The notes below the pieces were generated by a model, which did no database searches, was not told where the DNA came from, and was given only the letters and a program-made list of their open reading frames with translations. Of a stretch of 64,000 bases of DNA, positions 9,562 through 19,701 are shown piece by piece (position 1 is the stretch's first letter; each line of letters starts with the position of its first letter). The DNA lies in NCBI RefSeq assembly GCF_004011695.2, contig NC_082422.1:744001-808000 (forward strand), given 5' to 3'. Origin of the DNA: Ascochyta rabiei (lineage: Eukaryota > Ascomycota > Dothideomycetes > Pleosporales > Didymellaceae). The translations under genes were made by a program, and so were the position numbers.

Positions 9562-12183
9562 TTACTTGCACTGCGAACGCTCCAAGACCTCACTGCACGT
9601 GCTGTCGCTGCAAGCAGTGTTGCACGAAGTGCTGACAGAGAGGTACACGTAAGGCTGACCCGCCACCCTGAACTGCTTGGAGAAGTCCTTGGCGTTGTAG
9701 TTGTCGGCCCTGAAACCAGCACGGCACGCGCAGTAGTACTTGCTGCCTCCCGTCGTCGTGCAGCCAGTCGTGATGTCGCAGAAGTTCTCGGCGGGATTGA
9801 ACGGGTTGCAGACGTTGGGGCAAAGCGTGTCGAGGCTGTCGCCAGTGTAGTCGCCCGCGGGGCTACCAGGGTCCGATCCAGCGCCGCCAGTCTGCTCGGG
9901 GTATGGCTGGGGCAGGTACTGAGTCACGAGAGTGGTAGGCTCAGCAGGCGCGTAAGTTGGCTCGGCGGGGACAGAAGTCGGCTCATCAGGGACAGACGTC
10001 GGCTCATCAGGGACAGACGTCGGCTCATCAGGGGTAGACGTCGGCTCGTCAGGGACCGAGGTGGGCTCGTCAGGAATGGATGTCGGCTCATCAGGAATGC
10101 TTGTGGGCCACAGAGGAGTGCTGGTGTTGTCCTGGGAGTACCAACCACTCGGCGTGTAGCCGGGGTAAGGAGCCTCGGTGGTCTCGTCGGGGTAGTAACC
10201 ATCATCAGTAGGAGTCGAGTAGTAACTGTCATCAGTAGGAGTCGAGTAGTAACTGTCATCGGTAGGAGTCGAGTCGTAACTGTCATCGGTGGTTGCGGGG
10301 TAGTAAGCCTCCTTAGTGGTATTGTAACCTCCCTTGCGGGTCATGGTGTACGTGGGTCTGTCAGGCTTCGTGGCGTAGTCTTCAGGCTTCGTAGTGTAGT
10401 CGTACTCGTAGGTTGAAGTCTTCGGCTTGTAGCAGCTCTTCGGGCACTTAGGCTTCGGCTTGGGGGTAGGTAGAGGCCTCTTGGGGGCACCGCTAATGTC
10501 GTAGAGCCAATCAGGAATAGAACCATCTTCGCCATCATAGTCGTCATCATTCGAGTAAATGGGCTGGGGGTAATTGGGGGCCTGACGGCGGACAGCGCGG
10601 ACCTTCTTCGGTTGTGGGTAACTGTTGTCCTTTGGCTCAGGGTAGTATGCTGACTCCTGAGCGTAGGGCTCATAATCGGGTGTAGGAATTGGGTAGTCCT
10701 CCGCGTAAGTTGGGGCTGGGTAAGGACTGTACTCGGGAGTCGGCTCATACTGCTGGTATGGGTCCGCAACCGGTGTATATTCAGGATATTTCGGGGTGGG
10801 GGTGGGCTTGTAAGGACTGTAGTCATAACCGGGGGTCGATGTTGGGTACGAAGGGTAGGAGTCATCCTCAATGCACCAGGCAGGGCACTCTTCTTCGTCA
10901 TCGCCGCCGTATGAGGGATCGTTGTTATGGACGGGGCGCTTGCTGCCATAATAGGAGTCATCCTCGCCATCGTAGATGCCATGGTCTTGACCCTCCCAGC
11001 CAGAGGGAGCGGCGTAAGGGTCGTAGTAGGGGCTGTTCGGGTCGTAGATGCTATTAGGGTCAAAGTAGGGGCTGTACGGGTCGTAGATGCTGTTAGGGTC
11101 ATACGGGCCGACGTACGGGTTGGTACCGATCGGCAGTGCTGCGCCTACAGGGAGCGGGGCGGCAGACGGGTCGACAGATGGGGTGGCCTGGACAGGGTTG
11201 GCATCGACGACGGATGCAGTCTCTCCTGGAGCGGCATTGATGGGGCTCGCATCGACAGGAGCTGCATCGACAGGAGCTGCATCGACAGGAGCCGCAGGAG
11301 CTGCATCGACAGGAGCCGCAGGAGCTGCATCGACAGGAGCCGCAGGAGCTGCGTCGACAGGAGCTGCGTCGACAGGAGCTGCATCGACAGGAGTCGCGTC
11401 AACGGGAGCTGCATCAGCAGGAGCTGCGTCGACAGGAGCTGCATCGACAGGAGTCGCGTCAACGGGAGCTGCATCAGCAGGAGCTGCATCGACAGGAGCT
11501 GCATCGACAGGAGTCGCGTCAACGGGAGCTGCATCGGCAGGGTCGCCAACGGCAAAGATACCGAAGCCTCCAGTAGCAGGTGAAGGCTTGGGTAGATTGT
11601 TGATGATGGCCGAAACGGCTGCAGGAAGTGGCTGAGCGGGCGATCCTGTCGGACGAATGGGAATAGCTGGGATCAGAGACCTCAGGGGCGCGAGCGGGCT
11701 TGCAATCGCTGCAACAGCGTTGGCAAGGGCAGCTGGAACTGATGGGCGAGCCAGTAACGGACTCGGAGCAGCAATGTTTGCTGAAGCCACGTCAGCATTT
11801 GGAACGCTCCAACCGTTTGGACCAAAACTGATGCCAGGCCCAGGAGTACTTTCAGCACCAAAAGGAACTGCAGATGTAGGCTGGTCGACGATGACATCTG
11901 CAGTACCCGTTGGAAGCTTGCGACTCGGCCCCAGGATGGGCGGTAAGGCGATGGATGGAAGGAGACCGAGAAGGTCGGCCTCGGACGGGGCGTCAATACC
12001 TGGAGTAATGAGCGGTGCTGGCGCGTTGACAGCGGGTGCGTTGAGGGGTGCGACTGGCACACCCACGGCAGGAAGAACTGCAGGAAGAGCGGCAGCAGGA
12101 GCTGCGGCTGCAGCTGGTACACCGGCTAACCCTTGCGCGTTCATGGTGTGCAAGAGCATAGCTCCGACCACGAGGGACTTCAT
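9562..12183 (-). CDS. secreted repeat-rich cell-surface protein with Cys-rich C-terminus
   Basis: Frame of 873 residues from the ATG at 12183, chosen because MKSLVVGAMLLHTMNAQGLA has the form of a signal peptide. The frame stays open upstream to 12273, so a 903-residue start is possible. After an Ala/Pro-rich region come an array of PVDAA-type pentapeptides (DNA 11230-11540) with 20-residue higher-order periodicity, YDPNS-type Tyr/Pro repeats (about 11030-11110), Tyr/Pro/Thr-rich sequence, DDSYYSTPT nonapeptides (about 10198-10290) and DEPTS/PDEPT repeats (about 9965-10095). The last 95 residues are compact with ten cysteines, including CACRAGF, which resembles an EGF-like turn. There is no GPI-type tail. 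Composition suggests an extensible, probably O-mannosylated wall protein or adhesin; function is inferred. The nucleotide repeats are a likely source of length variation between strains. Confidence 0.75.
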   Translation of the reverse strand: MKSLVVGAMLLHTMNAQGLAGVPAAAAAPAAALPAVLPAVGVPVAPLNAPAVNAPAPLITPGIDAPSEADLLGLLPSIALPPILGPSRKLPTGTADVIVDQPTSAVPFGAESTPGPGISFGPNGWSVPNADVASANIAAPSPLLARPSVPAALANAVAAIASPLAPLRSLIPAIPIRPTGSPAQPLPAAVSAIINNLPKPSPATGGFGIFAVGDPADAAPVDATPVDAAPVDAAPADAAPVDATPVDAAPVDAAPADAAPVDATPVDAAPVDAAPVDAAPAAPVDAAPAAPVDAAPAAPVDAAPVDAAPVDASPINAAPGETASVVDANPVQATPSVDPSAAPLPVGAALPIGTNPYVGPYDPNSIYDPYSPYFDPNSIYDPNSPYYDPYAAPSGWEGQDHGIYDGEDDSYYGSKRPVHNNDPSYGGDDEEECPAWCIEDDSYPSYPTSTPGYDYSPYKPTPTPKYPEYTPVADPYQQYEPTPEYSPYPAPTYAEDYPIPTPDYEPYAQESAYYPEPKDNSYPQPKKVRAVRRQAPNYPQPIYSNDDDYDGEDGSIPDWLYDISGAPKRPLPTPKPKPKCPKSCYKPKTSTYEYDYTTKPEDYATKPDRPTYTMTRKGGYNTTKEAYYPATTDDSYDSTPTDDSYYSTPTDDSYYSTPTDDGYYPDETTEAPYPGYTPSGWYSQDNTSTPLWPTSIPDEPTSIPDEPTSVPDEPTSTPDEPTSVPDEPTSVPDEPTSVPAEPTYAPAEPTTLVTQYLPQPYPEQTGGAGSDPGSPAGDYTGDSLDTLCPNVCNPFNPAENFCDITTGCTTTGGSKYYCACRAGFRADNYNAKDFSKQFRVAGQPYVYLSVSTSCNTACSDSTCSEVLERSQCK
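11230..11540 (-). repeat. in-frame minisatellite encoding PVDAA-type repeats
   Basis: Tandem 15-bp units (GGAGCTGCATCGACA and variants on the + strand) encode PVDAA/PVDAT/PADAA. They are grouped in a 60-bp higher-order unit, with three copies of a 24-bp PAAPVDAA variant in the 5'-proximal part of the + strand block. All units are multiples of 3, so gain or loss of units keeps the frame. Confidence 0.9.
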
Positions 12184-13334
12184 CTTGGCGAGCCCTCCAG
12201 GAATCAAATGAGAGACAGTGGAAAAGAGTGTGGGTGTCCGAAAGAGCGACTGAAGGAAAGCTTGGCTAGACATTGTGTCAGCTTCACGACGGTTAAAGAT
12301 ATAGACAGAGATGTTGAATTCTTGGTAGCAGCATCAAAACAAACTCCATTGCTTCTAGGGCCATCTCTCAATGGTAGCGGAGACTTCCTGGCTCTTTTGG
12401 TGTTAAAGACGAGTTGGTTGAGGTGGCGATGACTAGGAATGTGGCACAACCAGTGATCGCTGCGTTCTGAGCCCCGTTTCAGCATTGGAATGTGCCTGTC
12501 AAAAGAGGATACTGGCAGAAGAAGTCTCGACAAATGTTGACCTCGACAAGACAGATTGGACATTTCAGTGCCTTGCTGCTATCTCCACGTCTTCCCCTGT
12601 ACATTCCGTCTGTCAGGTGTTATATGCGGCTCCTCGAAGCGCATTACTTATACGCAACTCATCACCTGGAAATTATCCGATTTGCTTATGTGTTCGGGCC
12701 GACAAGAGATGATGCCCCTGAGTGCGCGCTTCTGTACTTACGTCCGTGTACATGGATTTCGCTACCCAGTGCATCTACACTGGCGATCCCAAAGGTAGGT
12801 TTGCTGCTTTGGTACCAACCCCATGTTGATGTCAACGTCCACAACTAGGCAATGTAAGCTCAGATAACATAGTCGGGTGTTTACATCCTGGGAAACGTGT
12901 AGTAGTTCGCAATGCTTGCATACATCCAGAGAATCGGCCTATACGCAGTGCTGAATCTACAACGGGTAGCCACGTGCCCTTGAGCGCTAGCGTCCTCAAG
13001 GCAATGGACGCGTTTCCAATGAGCTAAGGGAGGGCTATAAGCCTTGTTGTTTGGTCCAGGCTTGCGCTATCTGGGGAGTATTACTGAACTTGACAGGGTC
13101 GTGCGTAGAGAGCAGTTCGCGATGCGTTCTTTTGCTGATGCGTGTAATGAGCGGGAGGGCCGACATGACGCGGTGGATCGAGGGGGGGGAGTGGATACGA
13201 CATTGTGCGCTAGCGGCACGTCACGCAATCCATACACAGTACTTATCACCTGAGCGTACATGCGCTTCTCAGGTACAGTATTGCAAACTAGGATACCAGC
13301 TGAAAATTGTTTCCATCCCACAGCCCTCACAAGA
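12184..13334. other. intergenic: promoter of the wall protein and 3' flank of the hydroxylase gene
   Basis: No supported gene in about 1.15 kb. Several overlapping frames of 75-120 codons occur on the + strand between 12485 and 12850, but they lack domain features and are probably chance. Confidence 0.55.
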
Positions 13335-14216
13335 CTACGGTTTTGTCTTCAAAACTGGCGGCTTCAGACTTCCTCCAAACATGCCCCTGTCCCAGATCTC
13401 GCTCACCTCGCAGTCTGTCCAGATGTTCAACCCAACCTTCTGACCACCGGTTGCAGGCAGCCCTGCATGAAGCGTATCATGTCTGCCATTTCCTTCTGCG
13501 TCCAAGTTGACCCAGAACAGCGCGCTGCCCTCAACATTACGCGTCGTAAGAATTGGCTTGTCGCAGTCAATGACCTCGCACCATCGCTTATCGTACTGTG
13601 GGCGAGCGGTTGTATTGAGGAAGGGAAACTCTGTACCGCAGTCACTGCAAGTGGCGTGCAGTATTGCGAAAAACGTTGAAATAGTGTTCTTAGTGCTAGT
13701 GCCAGGTGGATAGGAGAACCAGTCGTAATGGTGCTTGTATTGTTGGCCCGGTTGGTAGGCGGTGATCTGAATATTCATGTCCTCGGTACGCATGAAGCCT
13801 TGAAAGTCTGCGGCACGGTGCAGGATGCGCTCCACGCAAGGGTCACTGAACGGAAGGAAGGCGGTAGATGATGTGCGAAAGGAACTGCCCGAGACTTGTT
13901 TACCGGTATCATCTAGAGTGGTAGATGGCACGAGTAGTGTGCTACCAAGGCTCATAAGGTAGACTCTCTCACTGGGAGATACGAAATCCGTAATATGCGT
14001 AATCAATGGATCGATGCTCAAGATCTTGACAGAGGGATTTGGAAGCCTTGCAGGGCATGTGGTGAATGGTACGCGATCTGAACCGCGGGCCCAGAGGTAG
14101 GCGGCAAGCGCACCCACTCCCAGCAAAGAGAGCAGTCGACCTAAGCTTCTAGTCGCTATAGACAGTGCTGTCATCTTGTAGACCTCGGTGGCAGATTTCC
14201 CCATGTCCTTCGACAT
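13335..14216 (-). CDS. membrane-anchored 2-oxoglutarate/Fe(II) dioxygenase, prolyl 4-hydroxylase-like
   Basis: 293 residues, single exon. A hydrophobic segment at about residues 25-43 could anchor the protein in the ER or Golgi with the catalytic part lumenal. The remainder is a P4Hc-type double-stranded beta-helix domain. The iron ligands are visible as H163-x-D165 (KHHYDWF) and H250 (DTLHAGLP). K260 in GGQKVGLNIW is in the position that binds the 2-oxoglutarate carboxylate. FRTSSTAFLP and DMNIQITAYQPGQQY are typical family segments. In this family the enzyme hydroxylates proline using O2, Fe(II) and 2-oxoglutarate. Several fungal homologues act on small molecules or unknown substrates, so the substrate here is open. 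The next in-frame ATG after 14216 is only four codons in. Confidence 0.85.
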   Translation of the reverse strand: MSKDMGKSATEVYKMTALSIATRSLGRLLSLLGVGALAAYLWARGSDRVPFTTCPARLPNPSVKILSIDPLITHITDFVSPSERVYLMSLGSTLLVPSTTLDDTGKQVSGSSFRTSSTAFLPFSDPCVERILHRAADFQGFMRTEDMNIQITAYQPGQQYKHHYDWFSYPPGTSTKNTISTFFAILHATCSDCGTEFPFLNTTARPQYDKRWCEVIDCDKPILTTRNVEGSALFWVNLDAEGNGRHDTLHAGLPATGGQKVGLNIWTDCEVSEIWDRGMFGGSLKPPVLKTKP

Positions 14217-15612
14217 TTGGGTAAGCTTGGATACGTGTTAGATCCGATTCAGGAACCAGGTGTGTCGCAAATCTCCGTGACGGGGGAAAGAAAACAATGA
14301 TTTCAATTTTGATGTCTGATAGACTGGAATGTTGCATTTTTTAATCGCACTGCGACGAGGGGATCTCCAATTCGGTACCTCAATAGCTTATCACAATTTT
14401 CGTTGGGTCGAACAAAGCAAGCGGCGAACGACACCTGAGTATGTTCTGTCCCCGCACTGCTCGCTCAATAGACTATCCAGTTTTTGTAAAGTTTCCATAG
14501 ACATGGAACGTTGTTGATGCGTGGCGCTTGCAGTCTCAAAATTCATGTGAAGGGGGAGCAAATGCACGTAACATTGCTGGAAACTAGTTTATAGACAACG
14601 AGAGATATCTTTATTTGGAGATAAATTAGTATAAAGCAACATATAAAATCGTCCATTAACGGAGATTAGGCGATGACCTCATTAAACATACGTAAGTGCA
14701 AGAGCTTCGTGTCAAGCTGTCGGGCAACATGATCTTTACAGTGACCCTGCCACCATATTCTATAAGTACTTTGGGCCAATGCTCCTTGTTCGATGACAAT
14801 TAGACTCTGGTTGTCCTCTATACCGAATGGTGGGCTTCGATTGTCTTTCTAATCAGTTGAGCCATCACCATGTAAGTCCCAGTCGCTCGCAATCAGGTCA
14901 GGGTGTTTTGAACGAGGGGGATTGCCGACGAATTAAGAAGTCAACCCCTAGAGTTCGTATACTCATCAATATCTTAAGCACCGTCTTGCTTCGTCGTATC
15001 AACTACTGTATGCAATGTCCCCTGGTCCTACCGGGATGGGAATCGATAAAAAGTACGCAGCGCGGAGGCGGCTTAATGTCAGTTTTTAAATGTATAAGTC
15101 AGCGCAGGCTTGTATTATGGTCATTGCTGAACCAAGTCCCCTCTCCCTTTATTCGCTGTTAGTTCTTCATACAAACTAGGAAGGGGCTGCAGTGACGATT
15201 TAATATCTCATCCTGAGCAAGATCTGGGAATCGAAAATGGTGTACTGTCTGAGCAAAAGCTAAAATTGGGTGTCGTTAGTACTGTTGCAGATAGAATTGT
15301 ACTTTGCGCCTTTTCGGGCAAAGTTGTCGGACCCTTGGTGAAGGGACGTATGCACGCCTTATGATGCTTTAGTCACATCTCATCTCGGATGTCTACACGG
15401 TCTCTGGATCCGCAACGTGTTAAGAACCTCATAGCCAATATCGGTAAAAGCACAAGTATATATGCTCTAGGGTCAATGAAGTACACTGAAACTGATACTT
15501 ATTATTGATAATTGTCAACTTCTGCACCGTAGTCATAGTTGCAATGCTATCAAGCAGCAATGCACCCAAATCCGCTCAACTCCAACAATGCTTCGTCCAT
15601 GTTACGACACGA
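14217..15612. other. AT-richer intergenic region before the GH28 relic
   Basis: No supported gene. Base composition is more AT-rich than in the flanking genes (for example about 14580-14700), and stop codons are frequent in all frames. This fits decaying DNA next to the broken GH28 gene. Confidence 0.5.
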
Positions 15613-16992
15613 TTACTCCGGACTTATTCCGCTTGGTGTCGTGATAGCTACACTGACTGCTCGAATATTGTCGCAAGACTTTTAGAGTCAGATTTAGCAC
15701 CATGATGTACAGGTTCGAGTGACTTACATCTTCCGAGCTGCAGATCAGTGACCCAACCACTGGCTCTGACTTCTTTGACGTCTTACCCCAGAAATCTTTG
15801 AGCAAGATGTCTGTCAGGATAACCTTACTTGGATCTGCCTTACACTCGGTTACGCTCACAGCATCATGATACTGGTCAGTCTCCGTTGCTGTTGTCATTG
15901 AAGAACCGTTCGTACGTCATATTCCTCACTCTACCCTCACCACCACCGCAGATCCAGCCTTCAGGCTTCTTGACCTCCGCGCCTGGCCAAATTTACAGAC
16001 GGGCGCCGTCCGTAGCGTTACTCATTGAGACGTTATAGATGTACAGATGTACAGATTCTCGATGATGTCGAAGATGCCTGGGTATTGGCCAAGGGAGCCA
16101 ACGGAAATGCCGTGGAAGGAATTGCAGAGTAGGCCTTGGACAGCAATGTTGGTGCTGTTGGGGTTGAAAGATACGCAGTCGTCTTCGTGATCTGTGTAGC
16201 TGTTTTTGATTACAAGATCTGGAGCCATATCGTTAGTTTTGGGGGCTTGCTCTTGACAGACTTGGGCCTACTGTTGCTGCGATATGTGTCCCAGCAGTTA
16301 AGATTTTTGGCGATGACTTTGAATTTGAGCGAGAGTAGACGTTAATGTAACTGACAAGAATGTCAGAACTATTCGCAATGAGGTTGTGCCACTGAACTCG
16401 CATCAGCATGTTAGCATCCTCAAGTGATCAACTACGAGCTCACGTTGGGAGACTGTCGCATCTTCAGACTAGTGATCGAACCGCCCAGCCAGCCATCTAT
16501 CACAAACAGCAGCGGTTGCTTGATAGTTGAGTTCGCAGCATGGGCGTCGTAGCAAGATTGCCCATTACCATCGATTGTACCAGTGCCGAGGCCATACAGG
16601 TTGATATCTTTGCCACCCCAGAGCCGCCATGACGAGCCATCCTGGAAAGGGAACTGAAAATTCCTAGGAACCCAACGACTTATCTCATCACAGAACTTTA
16701 CGGTTTCTGTTAAAGCTACATCCACGTGTCTCAGAAAGCGAAGATCGAGGGGCGTGCAGACGGTATATTGCTGGTCAAGGGCAATTGTGCCACCATTGTT
16801 GCACTTCTTGAAGGCTTCCAAGGCAGTCTTCGCATCATCTTCGCCGTTCCTAGAGGGTCTGACAAAGCATATTTTGTAGCGTGGAGGGGACACGGGGAAC
16901 ACTTTCGAAGGTTGGAGTGGACTCGCTATGAGCTGAGGGCGGCTTGGGGCCTTACCGATATAGATAGCTTCTGTGCGTTTCCCCACCATCAT
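15613..16992 (-). pseudogene. broken GH28 exo-polygalacturonase-like gene
   Basis: Conserved GH28 segments run in order on the minus strand: LYGLGTGTIDGNGQ (about 16580-16620), [42 protein letters not shown], then [13 protein letters not shown] and a C-terminal part ending at a stop at 15613-15615. Three introns with good signals remain, for example a 53-nt one that joins WDTYRSN to LVIKNSY. The reading frame is broken at least four times. There is a 1-nt shift near 16305-16320, an 8-bp tandem duplication GATGTACA at 16038-16053, an in-frame TAA at 15993-15995 where the family has the Lys of ARIK, and a shift near 15890-15905. The conserved catalytic NTD is also changed to NLN. With those lesions it cannot make the pectin-degrading enzyme. 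The signal peptide was not found; the true 5' end may lie upstream of 16992. Confidence 0.85.
16038..16053. repeat. 8-bp tandem duplication that breaks the GH28 frame
   Basis: GATGTACA occurs twice back to back. Reading with one copy restores the family pattern [18 protein letters not shown] across the junction. With two copies the frame ends shortly afterwards. Confidence 0.9.
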
Positions 16993-17474
16993 GCTCTTTC
17001 CAATCTAAGTCGGAATGCCATCGATGCCTGTGAACCTATCGCGGACCTTGATGACTGCGTTGTTCTCCTTTATGTATTTCTGATTCGGGTTCAGATCAGA
17101 TGTGAGTTAAACCTTTCCGCCTCCACGCTCGTCTCCATCTATTTCAAGATACTTTCCAAGTAGGGCGACTCCGCAAAGAACAACACAGGCTTCAAGAGCC
17201 AAGGCAGTGCGACAGGGTCAGTCAATCCCACCAATGTTGGGCGTTTAGTTGCAGGCATCGGGACAATGGTAAAGCGGGAGCTCGGATGGTAATAAACATT
17301 GAAAATTCACTAGATTTCGGGAGTATCTTGATGCAACAAGCGCTACAGGTACTCCAAAACGCCAGCGTACTGTACTTACACAGCGTCGTGATAACGCACC
17401 CAATCAGCTCCAGCCCTGCCGTGCACCAGTACCTGAGAATCGATCTATCCAACATGGTTACGGAGTACACAAAC
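16993..17474. other. gap between the GH28 relic and MCM5
   Basis: About 480 bases holding the 3' flank of MCM5 and whatever lay upstream of the GH28 gene. On the minus strand short open segments with protein-like composition occur (for example a KVRDRFTGIDGIPT stretch near 17020-17060), but each is closed by stops within about 40 codons. They may be relics; no family is recognised. Confidence 0.4.
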
Positions 17475-19701
17475 TCAAGCGCCTGCTCTGAAAACAACGC
17501 TTCCACCGTGTCGCATTCTGATGGTCTCTCTCGCTGCCATAACGTGTAGCGCTCGCGCAAGAGCCTGCTCCGAGTATCCTTTGCCATCAACAAATTCTCG
17601 CTTGAGCGAAGAGAGATTGACTTGCCAACCAATCGGCATGCGTCTCCTCAACTCTTCCTCGACCCTGTTCGTTTCGTCCATAAGCTCTTTCGAGCTCTGA
17701 CCTTCACCCTGTGTAACCGCATCCATGGTCGAGGCAAGGAAGAGACGAATGGCCTCGTCCACATGCGTCTCATCGGCGATAGGTGACAAGGAGAGTTTGG
17801 CTAGCGATTCTGTAATACGAATGATAGCTTCCAGTTGGCGCACAGTGATGGGTATACTGCTTCGTTGGTTTGCATTTATCTCAGAAGCATGAACTTGCCG
17901 CCTGATGCTCACGAAATGGGAACTCAGCTTCTCGGCTGCTTCAGGTGAGAGACGCGGGGCACACCTCTGCCTGCAGTATGTGATGTAGCGCTTCATTTTC
18001 TCGATGGGGATCTCGGCTTGAGCGGTTTCTTCGACGCCTCGACCGCCCATCGCAATACCCATGACGTGCTTCGCGATCCTCTCGTCACGACCACGATCGT
18101 GCTCATCTCGAACGATGAAGATCATGTCGAAACGTGACAAGATGGTGGTCTGGAAGTCGATGTTCTCACCAGGTGTCTTCATGTCGTCATAACGTCCAAA
18201 GATAGGATTGGCTGCTGCCAGTACCGATGTTCGCGAGTTCAGAATTGTTGTGATACCGGCTTTGGCAATAGAGATGGTTTGTTGCTCCATGGCTTCGTGA
18301 ATAGCTACTCGGTCCTCATCCCTCATCTTGTCGAACTCATCGATGCACACAACACCACCATCGGCTAGGACCATGGCGCCACCTTCGAGGTAGAATTCTC
18401 GTGTTGTATGGTCACGTTGTACAGACGCTGTGAGACCAGCCGCAGACGAACCCTTTCCGGATGTATAGATGGCAATTGGTGACACTTTCTCGACGAATTT
18501 CAGTAGTTGAGATTTGGCCGTACCTGGGTCACCGAGGAGAAGGACGTTGATATCTCCACGAAGCTTCATGCCATCAGGCAAGATCTTCTTAGATCCGCCC
18601 ATCAACAGACACGCGATGGCCTTTTTGATGTCCTCGTTGCCATAGATGGACGGTGCAATGCACTTAGCAAAGACTGAGTAGATGTCTGGCCTTCTGCTCA
18701 TCTCAAGGAACTCCTGTTCCTCCTCTTCTGTAAATACAGCATTGCCCTTGTTCGTATGGTCCACGTCTGCGTGAATGCCAACTGCTCGAATGTATGGATT
18801 GCGAATGGCGACCGCGGCGCTAGACGATTTCTTCGACCCCTTTTGCTGATATATCGAAAAAATGCCCATGATTGTGCATCGTGTACCAGGAACCACTCTG
18901 TTGGCGAGGTAACGATCCGCAGATATCATAATGTGTCGAGGTAGCTCTCCAACAGGTACCTGATCAGGAGCCTCTTGCAACTTGAGCACTTGCTGGTCAA
19001 TGAATTGGCACCGCTCGTGCATGACGTAGTATGGATCCAAGGGGCATTTGTCGTCGCCCTCGCCTGCCTTTCGAGCACATGTTCGTGGGAGCGAAATGCC
19101 TGCGAAACCGCCAGATACGGGGATCATCTCTTCATGCTGACAATTTCGACATCGAATCGCGAGTGCTGTAGACTTTGACGAGAGTGTGGAGGCGCCGATG
19201 ATGATGCCAGGTATGCGGACGAGATGGGAGACGTTGTTCGCTGTGAGGTCGCGGATAGAGAGCTCCGAGGCAGACGAGTGAAGCAGGAGCTGGTGCTCAG
19301 GAAGCTTGATGTTTCTTTGCGAAGGGTAAACAATACGTTGCGTGCATGTCTTGAGTGCTGCTTCGAACTGCTTCGCGTCAGTGGGAGATGGGGGGGGGGG
19401 CTTCAGAACGCGGGGAGGGACTTACCAGAGGTAAGATTTCGGCAGGATCCTGCTGAAGCTTGTGTGCGAGCTCTTCATCATAAGAGATCAGGTGAGCGAT
19501 GTCGATATCACAGTAGTACTGCTTCACAAGCACATTTTCGCGGATTTGGTCTCGGTAGAGGAAAACATTGTCGAGGTGAAAGTCCATGATAAAGTCAACC
19601 AGCTGCTGCTGGACACGCGATGGGGAGGTGCCATCCTGACGCTCATCACCCGCCTGGCTGCCGAAGATGCTGATCGAGTACGCTGTTTGCCTGTCCGTCA
19701 T
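17475..19701 (-). CDS. mcm5: DNA replication licensing factor MCM5
   Basis: Two exons: 19701-19426 and 19367-17475, joined across a 58-nt intron with GTAAGT donor, CTGAC branch point and CAG acceptor. The intron contains a run of ten G/C pairs. The product is 722 residues, the usual MCM5 length. Visible features are an N-terminal OB and C4 zinc-finger region (CRNC before residue 173, then the [12 protein letters not shown] pair), Walker A GDPGTAKS at about 371-378, Walker B DEFDKM, and the arginine-finger SRFD. The C-terminal winged-helix-like region ends in [13 protein letters not shown]5 is one of six subunits of the MCM2-7 helicase, loaded at origins in G1 and activated in S phase in the nucleus. 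The start was chosen at the ATG that begins TDRQTAYS, because the preceding 33 codons lack conservation signals. Confidence 0.95.

Noticed and set aside
10341..11102. Long minus-strand frame of 253 codons within the wall-protein gene
   Set aside because: It is an alternate frame of the repeat-rich gene; repeats keep all frames open. Thr/Met/Ser-rich nonsense composition.
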